A DNA stretch of 64,000 nucleotides from Bacteroidales bacterium UBA6267 (GTDB lineage: Bacteria; Bacteroidota; Bacteroidia; Bacteroidales; UBA1556). Positions within the stretch are counted from its first letter, which is position 1. Each line of letters starts with the position of its first letter. Below, piece by piece: positions 1 to 6,814 of the stretch. Location of the stretch: positions 1 to 64,000 of the forward strand of contig DJVB01000028.1 of assembly GCA_002440745.1 (NCBI GenBank), given 5' to 3'. A program made the translations under genes and the position numbers. The notes under the pieces were generated by a model that saw only the letters and a list, made by a program, of their open reading frames with translations, was not told the DNA's origin and did no database searches.

Positions 1-29
1 GGAATCGACTGGAATCGACTGGAATTTTT
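1..29. repeat. Tandem 10-bp repeat cut by window edge
   Basis: The unit GGAATCGACT occurs twice in a row, followed by a third partial copy (GGAAT). The array starts at the window edge, so its true length is unknown. No coding frame is evident. Confidence 0.5.
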
Positions 30-170
30 CATTGCAATGATTTTTAGTTAAGTTCGCAAATGTAATCACTTTTTTTCTTGAAAAACATTTTTTTTTAAAA
101 AATAAAGCAAATTTTTTTCATTGTTGTGCGATAAAAAATTCATAAATATGCTGAAACTCTTGATATATAT

Positions 171-308
171 AGTCCCTACGGGACTTTTGAGATTCCTGAG
201 GTTACTTTATTCTCTACCAATATTAAGCCCTTAACAGGGCCTGTCCCGTTAGGGACAAAATATTGGTAGAAAGGATATTACGGTGTTACACAAAGTCCCG
301 TAGGGACT
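171..308. repeat. REP-like palindromic repeat cluster
   Basis: Two 15-mers, AGTCCCTACGGGACT at 171-185 and AGTCCCGTAGGGACT at 294-308, are exact reverse complements of each other, and each is itself a near-palindrome. Between them CTACCAATATT (214-224) pairs with AATATTGGTAG (259-269). That stem encloses two further hairpins, GCCCTTAACAGGGC (227-240) and GTCCCGTTAGGGAC (243-256). The transcript could fold as a three-way junction flanked by two small hairpins. This looks like an extragenic palindrome family that would recur in the genome. No other copy was noticed in this window. No transposase is next to it. Confidence 0.7.
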
Positions 309-410
309 AAATATTATTTTTATCGGACAACAATGATTTTTTTTCTCTACTAAAAACAAAATGATTAATAATTTTTGAATGGTTTTTTATCCAATCATTC
401 TTCATTCAGT

Positions 411-1454
411 TTATGGATTGCCGCGAAAATATAATATTCTATCTTGCCCAAACTGGCAGAATTTTTCCATTTTTTTACGAATTAAAGGGCCTTTAATTCC
501 GGCTCCAAAAGTTTTATTTCCAATCAAAACCCGCGCTTCGTCCCATAACTCTTCATCAATAAACGACTGTAATAATTCTCTGCCACCTTCAATTATTATC
601 GATTGGATTTCAAGCGAATATAGTTCTTCCATAGTTTTCTGTAACATCTTCTTATCAAAGTCGATGGTAATAAAAGAATAGTGCTTTGATTCTTTCGGGC
701 TTTTGGTTGTTATTACCCAAGTTGGAATGGAGCCGTCAAATAGATTTAGGTTTTGAGGCAACGAAAGGTCCCTGTCGATAACAAATCTTTTTGGGCTTTT
801 GCCTGCCCATTCACGTGTGGTTAACGATGGATTGTCATTTTCGGCTGTATTTGTTCCGACCATGATTCCCATTTCTTCACTGCGCCATTTGTGCACCGGA
901 ATTTTGAGGTAAGGATGTGTAATCCAGATAATTCCTTTGTCGCCGGACGAACGGTCGATATCAATATATCCATCAATGGTTTCGGCCCATTTCAGAATTA
1001 TGTAAGGTCTTTTCTTTTGGTGAAACGTAAAAAACCGCCGATTCAGATGTTGCGATTCCTTTTCTAAAACTCCAACTATTACCTTTATGCCGGCTTTACG
1101 CATTTTTTCAATGCCTTTACCAGAAACTTGCTCAAAACTATCTTGGCAACCTATTACAACTTTTGGAATTTTTTTTTCAATAATCAAATCGGAGCAAGGT
1201 GGAGTTTTGCCATGATGTGCACATGGTTCTAAATTGACAAATAGGGTAGAAGCTTGCAATAATTCCTGGTCTTTAACACTGTTGATGGCATTAACTTCCG
1301 CATGAGGGCCACCATATTTTTGATGAAATCCTTCTCCAATTATTCTGTCGTTATGAACTATAACCGAACCAACCATTGGATTTGGAGCCACATGTCCCTG
1401 TCCGTTTCGAGCCAATTCAAGGCATCGTTCCATATAAACTTCAAAGTCTCTCAT
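411..1454 (-). CDS. ribD: Bifunctional riboflavin biosynthesis deaminase/reductase RibD
   Basis: Cytoplasmic enzyme that deaminates the pyrimidine intermediate of riboflavin synthesis and then reduces its ribosyl side chain with NADPH. The N-terminal cytidine-deaminase-type domain (about residues 1-140) shows the zinc motif HAEVNA and the downstream PCAHHGKTPPC. The C-terminal reductase domain (about 145-347) contains LKWAETIDGYI and the IIEGGRELLQSF segment typical of RibD/RibG. At 347 residues it is full length. The start overlaps the stop of the upstream membrane-protein gene by four bases (ATGA), so the two are probably translationally coupled. No other rib genes and no FMN riboswitch are visible here. 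Confidence 0.95.
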   Translation of the reverse strand: MRDFEVYMERCLELARNGQGHVAPNPMVGSVIVHNDRIIGEGFHQKYGGPHAEVNAINSVKDQELLQASTLFVNLEPCAHHGKTPPCSDLIIEKKIPKVVIGCQDSFEQVSGKGIEKMRKAGIKVIVGVLEKESQHLNRRFFTFHQKKRPYIILKWAETIDGYIDIDRSSGDKGIIWITHPYLKIPVHKWRSEEMGIMVGTNTAENDNPSLTTREWAGKSPKRFVIDRDLSLPQNLNLFDGSIPTWVITTKSPKESKHYSFITIDFDKKMLQKTMEELYSLEIQSIIIEGGRELLQSFIDEELWDEARVLIGNKTFGAGIKGPLIRKKMEKFCQFGQDRILYFRGNP

Positions 1455-2122
1455 CTGAACATATCGATTGTAAGGTGATTGTCGTTTTGGTTGTTTGTGT
1501 CCTGATGCTCAGGTTCTTGAGTGTATTCTTCCATTAAGCCTTGCCTTACAAAAACCACATGCACTGCAGCGTAGGTTAAAGGAATGGTAAACAATAATCC
1601 GATTCCGAAAAAAATGGCTCCGACGACATTGAAAATCAAAAGAATTAGCACTAAAAGGAAAAACCGCAACCATTGTTTTGTAATGATGCTTCGAGACAAT
1701 TCCATTGCATCCCAAATTTTTATATCTCTATTGATAATCAATGGAATAGCGAAATAATAAGCGATTGCAAAATAGATTCCCGGAACGACTAAAAGATACA
1801 ACCCTGCTACGGTTATGATGGACATTAATAAATGTGTTGCAATCACTTTGACCGGATTTTGAAAAAAGGCAAAAAAGTGAGATATTTTAGGAGCGTAGCC
1901 ATAGTAGTCTTGCTGAAAAGCGTTGAAATATCCTGCAATGAAAGGGCCTGCTAACAATACCTGAATCACTAAACCAGAGTATTTAAGTCGGATTAGCAAA
2001 AGGGTAATCAATAAATAGATAGAAGTGTAAAGCAGCGTTGGAATTAAATTTCGTTGTAGAATCTGGACTGCCTCCGCTAAAACATGATCTATTTTAAATT
2101 GATGCGGATGATTGTTATTCAT
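1451..2122 (-). CDS. Polytopic membrane protein of unknown function
   Basis: I do not recognise a specific function. The 223-residue protein has a short N-terminal segment and about five hydrophobic helices: around residues 30-48 (LLYTSIYLLITLLLI), 52-65, 95-130, 150-170 and 172-195. A hydrophilic tail rich in Gln, Asn and His follows. The layout resembles small membrane proteins of the DUF975/GlpM-like type found in Bacteroidota, but this is only a resemblance. It is the first gene of a two-gene operon and its stop overlaps the ribD start by four bases. A role in riboflavin handling is possible but has no direct support. Confidence 0.75.
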   Translation of the reverse strand: MNNNHPHQFKIDHVLAEAVQILQRNLIPTLLYTSIYLLITLLLIRLKYSGLVIQVLLAGPFIAGYFNAFQQDYYGYAPKISHFFAFFQNPVKVIATHLLMSIITVAGLYLLVVPGIYFAIAYYFAIPLIINRDIKIWDAMELSRSIITKQWLRFFLLVLILLIFNVVGAIFFGIGLLFTIPLTYAAVHVVFVRQGLMEEYTQEPEHQDTNNQNDNHLTIDMFR

Positions 2123-2162
2123 TGAGTTAGCAAGTATAAAAGGGTTGGTTCTTGGATAAAAT

Positions 2163-2188
2163 AAAAACTGCCCAAAAGAGCAGTTTTT
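2163..2188 (-). terminator. Bidirectional-looking intrinsic terminator after fpr
   Basis: AAAAACTGC (2163-2171) pairs with GCAGTTTTT (2180-2188) across an 8-nt loop. The A/T runs at the stem base give a U-tract on either strand. It lies 19 bp beyond the fpr stop and closes the ferritin-fpr operon. Confidence 0.75.
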
Positions 2189-2206
2189 ACAAAATATTCT
2201 ATAGTT

Positions 2207-3016
2207 TTAGAAAAATTTCTCTACGTGAATTTGACCTTCAGGATTTTTCTTACTCCATTCGGAATAGCCTTCTTCTTCCAATAATTTGGTCATATCGCCT
2301 GTCATTCTGGGATTTCCACAAAGGAAAACATGAGTGTTTTCAGGAGTAATGTCGATTCCCCATTTTTCCTGCACAATCCCCTTTTTCCACATGTCCTGAA
2401 TCCAGTCGGTATAACCATTCCATTGCGAAAGCTCCTTTTGAGGTTCAGTGATGGTCGGAATATAGCTAAAATTAGGGGCAAAGCTTTGAAGTAACTGAAG
2501 CTCAGAGGAATATCCTAAACCCCAGCTATTTGCAGCACCATGAATAACCGCCAATTTTCCGGTTCTTTTTAATGCGTCCGAACGGAGCATACTCATGTAA
2601 GGAGCAACGCCGGTGCCGGTGGCAATCAACACTACATTTTGGTCGTTCGGGATTTGATCCATGGTAAACATACCAACGAATTTTTGTCCAACACCAACTT
2701 TATCACCGATTTTAAGGTTGAAAAGTCTTGGAGTCAAAGCACCTGAGTGAACGAGTGTAATATAGAATTCTAAGAATTCTTTCGACTTACTTGACGATGC
2801 AATTGAATAAGCTCTTTTTATCAATTTGTTAGGGTCAGTTTCGGTTTCTTCGGCTGTGCTCTGGGCTATTTTAGGTGCAGAAACCGGCAAAAATAAAGCA
2901 ACAAACTGGCCGGCTTTAAAATCCGGTAATTCCCAACCAATTGGAGCAATACGAAATACTTTCATAATCGGTGAAACCTCAATTACTTGAGTGACAACGC
3001 CATTTAATTCTTCCAT
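2207..3016 (-). CDS. fpr: Ferredoxin--NADP(+) reductase
   Basis: Flavoprotein that passes electrons between NADPH and ferredoxin or flavodoxin. The N-terminal FAD barrel contains RAYSIASS, the RxYSxxS flavin motif (near residue 88). The C-terminal nucleotide fold contains GTGVAPYMSML and FLCGNPRM. It ends in EKFF, close in length (269 residues) to bacterial FPRs. An insert of polar and acidic residues (AEETETDPNKL) precedes the FAD motif. It lies 32 bp downstream of the dihydroorotate-dehydrogenase-like gene, the last gene of an operon that begins with ferritin. This suggests it supplies reducing power to the flavoprotein or for iron release from ferritin. The partner is inferred, not shown. 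Confidence 0.9.
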   Translation of the reverse strand: MEELNGVVTQVIEVSPIMKVFRIAPIGWELPDFKAGQFVALFLPVSAPKIAQSTAEETETDPNKLIKRAYSIASSSKSKEFLEFYITLVHSGALTPRLFNLKIGDKVGVGQKFVGMFTMDQIPNDQNVVLIATGTGVAPYMSMLRSDALKRTGKLAVIHGAANSWGLGYSSELQLLQSFAPNFSYIPTITEPQKELSQWNGYTDWIQDMWKKGIVQEKWGIDITPENTHVFLCGNPRMTGDMTKLLEEEGYSEWSKKNPEGQIHVEKFF

Positions 3017-3048
3017 AACAGTTATTTATTTATTATAAATTGTTTGAT

Positions 3049-4038
3049 TTATTCAATACCTCCAAAATGCTTCATAAACTGAATGCGTTCAAAAGCTATG
3101 GTATTTTTATCTTTGTCAAAGGCAAGTTTGCCTTTAAATTGATTGATTGACTTGTAGTTATGTCGTTGCATCCAGTCTTCAATCACGCGTTGCATAGCAA
3201 GAATCGACTCCGGACCTTTTTGATAGATAACGGATGCAATCTGCACTGCAGCAGCTCCAGCCAAAATCTGTTTGATAACCGTTTGACCATCATGAATTCC
3301 TGTAGTTGCAGCAATATCAACGTTTTCGTCGATTACATTGCTTAATATTGAAACCCATCTCAAGGTGTTGATATTGTCGGCGGGTGTACTGAATACATGC
3401 GATGAAACAATTTTCATGTTTTCAATGTCGATGTCGGGATTGTAAAATCTGTTGAAAAGCACGATGCCGTCAACATTTCTTGTCCAACTTATGGTTTTAA
3501 CCAAATTTGCTAAGGATGCGGAATAACTGCTGATTTTTACAGCAAGGGGTAATTTTACCTTAGCGCGAATACTTTCAAGAACATCAAAGATAATCTTTTC
3601 GGCTTCGGCAGCAGTACGATTGTGATCGGACGGTAAGACAGAAATATTGATTTCTAAAGCATCAGCACCGGCTTCTTCAATTTTCTTGGCCCACTCCGTC
3701 CATTGATCATTGTCGATGCAGTTGATGGACGCAATGATTGGAATTTCTACAGCTTTTTTAGCTTCTTTGATTTGCTTTAAATAGTTTCCAAGCGAATTGT
3801 CTTTTATATATCCTGAGATATAATCGTTTACTTCACTTCCAAAGGTCACATCTTTATTGATATTATAAGCCGATTCGGCATGGATTTGCTCTTCAAAAAG
3901 GGATTTGAGCACGATAGCGGCAGCACCATTTTCTTCAAGTTTTTTAATTTTTTCGATGCTGTTCGACAAACCCGAGCTTGCAACAATTATCGGGTTGCGC
4001 AATTTTAAACCTAAATAGTTAGTAGATAAGTCAATCAT
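3049..4038 (-). CDS. Dihydroorotate dehydrogenase-like flavoprotein
   Basis: A 329-residue TIM-barrel FMN protein of the class 1 dihydroorotate dehydrogenase superfamily. It opens with DLSTNYLGLKLRNPIIVASS, has LEINIS and KISSYSASL in the middle strands, and TTGIHDGQTVIKQILAGA near the C-terminus, where FMN phosphate binding is expected. Many Bacteroidota carry this paralogue besides the true pyrD. It resembles PreA-like barrels, and the substrate is not established. I do not see the usual catalytic cysteine context of class 1 PyrD. It sits between ferritin (19 bp upstream) and fpr (32 bp downstream), so a redox role tied to iron is more likely than pyrimidine synthesis. Confidence 0.85.
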   Translation of the reverse strand: MIDLSTNYLGLKLRNPIIVASSGLSNSIEKIKKLEENGAAAIVLKSLFEEQIHAESAYNINKDVTFGSEVNDYISGYIKDNSLGNYLKQIKEAKKAVEIPIIASINCIDNDQWTEWAKKIEEAGADALEINISVLPSDHNRTAAEAEKIIFDVLESIRAKVKLPLAVKISSYSASLANLVKTISWTRNVDGIVLFNRFYNPDIDIENMKIVSSHVFSTPADNINTLRWVSILSNVIDENVDIAATTGIHDGQTVIKQILAGAAAVQIASVIYQKGPESILAMQRVIEDWMQRHNYKSINQFKGKLAFDKDKNTIAFERIQFMKHFGGIE

Positions 4039-4056
4039 TACATAAATGTTTTAAGA

Positions 4057-4560
4057 TTAATTGATAGGAGTGAAAGTCCGTTGGCGAGCTTCTCGATCCA
4101 ACATAAATAATCCGGCTCCTTGGCCGTCTATAAGCTTGAGTTGGTCAAAAATATCTCTTACAGATGCTTCTTCTTCAACTTGTTCGTTTACATACCATTG
4201 CATCAATGTTACTGTTGCATGGTCCTTAAGTTCAAGCGCTAAATCAACCAAATTATTAATGCGTTCGGTGATGTAAGCTTCATGGTTTACAACATTTTCA
4301 AATACATCAATAATTCCTTTCCACTCAGCTTGAGGTGCTTTTATTTCTTGAAGGGTGACCATTCCGCCTCGATCCATGATGTATTGAAATAATTTCATGG
4401 CATGGGCTTGCTCTTCTTCAAATTGAACCTTCATCCAATGGGAAAAACCGGGGAGATTTTTGGTGGATAGAAAGGCAGACATAGAAAGATAGAGATAAGC
4501 AGAATATAATTCTGCATTCAGTTGATTATTTAGTTCTAATTCTAATTTATTGTTAATCAT
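4057..4560 (-). CDS. ftnA: Bacterial non-haem ferritin
   Basis: Iron-storage protein forming a 24-subunit cage. At 167 residues it has the ferroxidase-centre ligands at the same numbers as classical FtnA: Glu17, Glu50, His53, Glu94, Gln127 and Glu130. Supporting segments are QLNAELYSAYLYLSM, FEEEQAHAMKLF and WYVNEQVEEEASV. It is the first gene of a three-gene operon with the dihydroorotate-dehydrogenase-like protein and ferredoxin-NADP reductase. An inverted repeat 34-70 bp upstream of the start may be a regulatory site. Confidence 0.95.
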   Translation of the reverse strand: MINNKLELELNNQLNAELYSAYLYLSMSAFLSTKNLPGFSHWMKVQFEEEQAHAMKLFQYIMDRGGMVTLQEIKAPQAEWKGIIDVFENVVNHEAYITERINNLVDLALELKDHATVTLMQWYVNEQVEEEASVRDIFDQLKLIDGQGAGLFMLDREARQRTFTPIN

Positions 4561-4593
4561 ATTATTGTGTTTTAAAGTTTCAGATTAAATTAT

Positions 4594-4630
4594 TGTGGTA
4601 AAAATAGGTAAAAATGGTTTAACTACCACA
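4594..4630 (-). promoter_or_regulatory. Inverted repeat upstream of ferritin operon
   Basis: TGTGGTA (4594-4600) and TACCACA (4624-4630) form a perfect 7-bp inverted repeat with a 23-bp spacer, 34-70 bp upstream of the ferritin start. It could be an operator or a leader hairpin. No clear TAnnTTTG box is next to it. Confidence 0.35.
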
Positions 4631-4710
4631 GTGTTTATTGATGATAACATTAAACTAATCCTGAAATTTTCTTAAAATGGCCAGTTTTCGCACTTGTTAA
4701 AAATTGGGGT

Positions 4711-4746
4711 AAAAAAAAAGAGGTTGTCTTGTGGGACAGCCTCTTT
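4711..4746 (-). terminator. Intrinsic terminator of the RRM gene
   Basis: AAGAGGTTGTC (4718-4728) pairs with GACAGCCTCTT (4735-4745), with one G-T wobble. On the minus strand this stem is followed by nine U residues (A-run 4711-4719). It lies about 80 nt past the RRM stop. Confidence 0.85.
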
Positions 4747-4827
4747 AAAGCTTAGGTATATTTTTATGCCATTTCGGCTTGGTAGTTCCTATTTAGGATA
4801 AATCAAAAATGATTAGAGCAGAGTCGA

Positions 4828-5151
4828 TTAGTAACGGCGACTTTGGTAACGGTTTCTGTCTCCGTATTGGTTGTTACCGCCGCCACCACGTTGTTGGTAA
4901 CCACCTTCTTCTTTTGGTTTGGCTTTTTTAACTACGATGGTTCTTCCATCGAGTTCTGTTTCGTTTAGCTGGTCGATAGCGTGATTTGCATCACTATCGT
5001 TTGACATCTCAACAAAACCGAAACCTTTTGAACGACCGGAAACTTTGTCAGAAATAATTTTAACAGAATCAACATCTCCGAATTGTTCGAAGATATTTCT
5101 TAAACTACTTTCTTCTGTGTCGTAGTTTAATTTAGCAACAAAAATGTTCAT
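4828..5151 (-). CDS. RNA-binding protein with one RRM domain and Gly-rich tail
   Basis: A 107-residue single-stranded RNA binder. One RNA-recognition motif spans residues 1-80: RNP2 is NIFVAKL at the N-terminus and RNP1 is KGFGFVEM near residue 43. The tail is rich in Gly, Gln, Arg and Tyr (QQRGGGGNNQYG, then NRYQSRRY), as in cyanobacterial and Bacteroidota Rbp proteins. Such proteins are often stress- or cold-induced and highly expressed, and the strong terminator and monocistronic layout fit that. The minus-strand leader (5152-5250) is AT-rich. The specific target RNAs are unknown. Confidence 0.9.
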   Translation of the reverse strand: MNIFVAKLNYDTEESSLRNIFEQFGDVDSVKIISDKVSGRSKGFGFVEMSNDSDANHAIDQLNETELDGRTIVVKKAKPKEEGGYQQRGGGGNNQYGDRNRYQSRRY

Positions 5152-5250
5152 GAAATAAAAAAAATTAAATTAATAATGTGCCCCTAGAGGCTAAATAATA
5201 TGCGAAGATATATCTTTTATTTAATGCAAATCCTTTTTTTTTAGGGTTTT

Positions 5251-5291
5251 AAAAAAAAAACTGCCCTCAGAAATTTTATTGAAAGCAGTTT
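5251..5291 (-). terminator. Intrinsic terminator of the acidic small protein gene
   Basis: AAACTGC (5258-5264) pairs with GCAGTTT (5285-5291). The minus-strand RNA then has a long U-tract (A-run 5251-5260). It lies about 40 nt beyond the stop at 5332. Confidence 0.7.
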
Positions 5292-5331
5292 CCTTTAAAA
5301 AAATATTTATTTAGTTTACAAAATCTATGGA

Positions 5332-5727
5332 TTAATCATCAGTATCATCGTCATCATCATCGTCCTGATTGTCTTCTTCATCTTCCTGATCGAAGTCGTT
5401 GTCCTCATTAGAATTCAATTCTAAATAATCTAAATCATCGTATTTATCCTGATAACTTTCCTTTATTTCAGCTTTTAAAACACCGTCATCATCGTAGTCA
5501 TCGTCGAATGTGATGATGTCTTGAGCCTTTTGAATCGACATTCGTACTAAATAATAGACATCATTGGTTTCAAAGGGAAGGGCAAGTTTTCTTTCGCCAT
5601 CTTTATTGGTGTAGCTGATTAAATGCTGTTCAAAACCGGCAGGGTAAACAAGTTTGATTTGTTCCTTTACCTGATCATCAAGTTTATCGTAGTCTTTTAC
5701 TATTCTCGGTTTACTCATATTCTCCAT
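5332..5727 (-). CDS. Conserved acidic protein with poly-Asp tail, unknown function
   Basis: A 131-residue hypothetical protein. Residues 1-75 look folded (IKLVYPAGFEQHLI, then LALPFETNDVYYLVRM). The last 55 residues are almost entirely Asp, Glu, Asn and Gln, ending in a run of Asp (DDDDDDDTDD). I recognise it as a conserved Bacteroidota protein sometimes mislabelled DNA primase, and there is no primase motif here. An alternative start three codons in (MSKPRIV, position 5718) matches the usual start of relatives as I remember them. The tail could bind metal or basic partners. It appears monocistronic with its own terminator. Confidence 0.7.
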   Translation of the reverse strand: MENMSKPRIVKDYDKLDDQVKEQIKLVYPAGFEQHLISYTNKDGERKLALPFETNDVYYLVRMSIQKAQDIITFDDDYDDDGVLKAEIKESYQDKYDDLDYLELNSNEDNDFDQEDEEDNQDDDDDDDTDD

Positions 5728-5931
5728 GTTTAAAATCTGGGTGTAAAGAAATAAATCTTTTTAATTTGAAACAGATTTTTGATAAAAATTTTTTTTATTT
5801 ATAAGTGGTTGAAATTTAGATTGATATGAAGTTATGTTCAATAATTGGCAAGGATAATTCATTAAAAACCAAAAAAATCACGTTCTTTTTTGGCTCAAAT
5901 TCCTTGAGAATGATTCTTGTTAATGAAATAA

Positions 5932-6726
5932 CTAGAGGATTAATAAGCTCAATGCCATAATAGCCATTCCCGAAATTAGGCCATAGATTGCCACATGATG
6001 CTCTCCATATTCTTCGGCAGTGGGCAGTAATTCGTCTAAAGAAATATATATCATTACTCCTGCAACACCGGCAAAAACGAATCCTAGAAAACCGTCTCCA
6101 AAAAATGTAATTAATACTAAATAACCCACCAAAGCACCGATAGGTTCAGCTAATCCCGAGGCAAAACTTAGCGCAAATGCCTTTTTTCGGTTTTTTGTGG
6201 CATAATAAACGGGTATGGAAACTGCAATTCCTTCTGGAATATTGTGGATGGCGATGGCAATTGCGATGCTAATACCTGTTTGAGGGTCGTCGAGAGCAGC
6301 AACAAATGTGGCTAACCCTTCGGGAAAATTGTGAATGCCGATGGCTAAAGCAGAAAATAATCCCATTCGCATCAACTTCTTTTCCTTATCTTGGTTAGTA
6401 AGTGTGTCCGGGTTTTTAATTTCATGAGGATTTTCAGGGCTTGGTACAAAACGGTCGATAAGGCCAATCATTAAAATGCCTCCAAAAAAGGACAATACTG
6501 TTAATATTTCTCCTTTTGAAACCCCATAAATTGCTGTTAATTCTTCGTTTGCCTTTACCATAATCTCCATGAATGATACATAAATCATCACACCGGCAGA
6601 AAATCCAAGTGAAGCTGCTAAGAATTTTGGGTTAAATTTTTTAGAAAGAAAAGCAGTCAGACTTCCAACTCCGGTTGATAATCCTGCAAAAATGGTAAGT
6701 CCTAAAGCTAAATAAAAATTTTCCAT
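5932..6726 (-). CDS. zupT: ZIP-family metal transporter (ZupT-like)
   Basis: Inner-membrane uptake carrier for zinc and possibly iron or manganese. The 264 residues contain eight predicted helices. The two metal-site motifs of the family are visible: HNFPEGLATF in helix 4 (near residue 134) and HNIPEGIAVSIP in helix 5 (near residue 164). A hydrophilic loop (about 95-118) separates helices 3 and 4. The gene is monocistronic and has a TAnnTTTG box 22 nt upstream (6748-6755). Substrate preference cannot be read from the sequence. Confidence 0.9.
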   Translation of the reverse strand: MENFYLALGLTIFAGLSTGVGSLTAFLSKKFNPKFLAASLGFSAGVMIYVSFMEIMVKANEELTAIYGVSKGEILTVLSFFGGILMIGLIDRFVPSPENPHEIKNPDTLTNQDKEKKLMRMGLFSALAIGIHNFPEGLATFVAALDDPQTGISIAIAIAIHNIPEGIAVSIPVYYATKNRKKAFALSFASGLAEPIGALVGYLVLITFFGDGFLGFVFAGVAGVMIYISLDELLPTAEEYGEHHVAIYGLISGMAIMALSLLIL

Positions 6727-6747
6727 AAATTAGTTTCAAATTTCCCT

Positions 6748-6755
6748 CAAAGATA
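6748..6755 (-). promoter_or_regulatory. Candidate -7 box for zupT
   Basis: CAAAGATA on the plus strand is TATCTTTG on the coding strand, matching the Bacteroidota TAnnTTTG element, 22 nt before the start codon. No good -33 TTG was found at the usual spacing. Confidence 0.4.
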
Positions 6756-6780
6756 TTCAATTTCCAAATCTCTTGAAAAA

Positions 6781-6808
6781 AAAACTGCCGGTCATTACCG
6801 GCAGTTTT
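6781..6808 (-). terminator. Strong intrinsic terminator of the giant T9SS gene
   Basis: AAAACTGCCGGT (6781-6792) pairs perfectly with ACCGGCAGTTTT (6797-6808) around the CATT loop, and the A-run continues at 6776-6784. It ends transcription of the 2949-codon gene 7 nt after its stop region. Confidence 0.9.
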
Positions 6809-6814
6809 ATAATC

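Larger units (their letters stand above)
1..410. other. Non-coding left-end region
   Basis: About 410 bp without a supported gene. It contains the tandem repeat at the edge, a very AT-rich stretch to about 165, and the REP-like palindromes at 171-308. The remainder up to the end of ribD (about 309-410) shows nothing I can name. Confidence 0.6.

Noticed and set aside
171..308. Short CRISPR-like array of GTCCC/GGGAC repeats
   Set aside because: The units are palindromes in alternating orientation with unequal gaps, not direct repeats with unique spacers, and no cas genes are near.
2123..2206. FMN riboswitch in front of the ribD operon
   Set aside because: The leader is only about 80 bp and contains a terminator for fpr. 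No RFN conserved segments are present.
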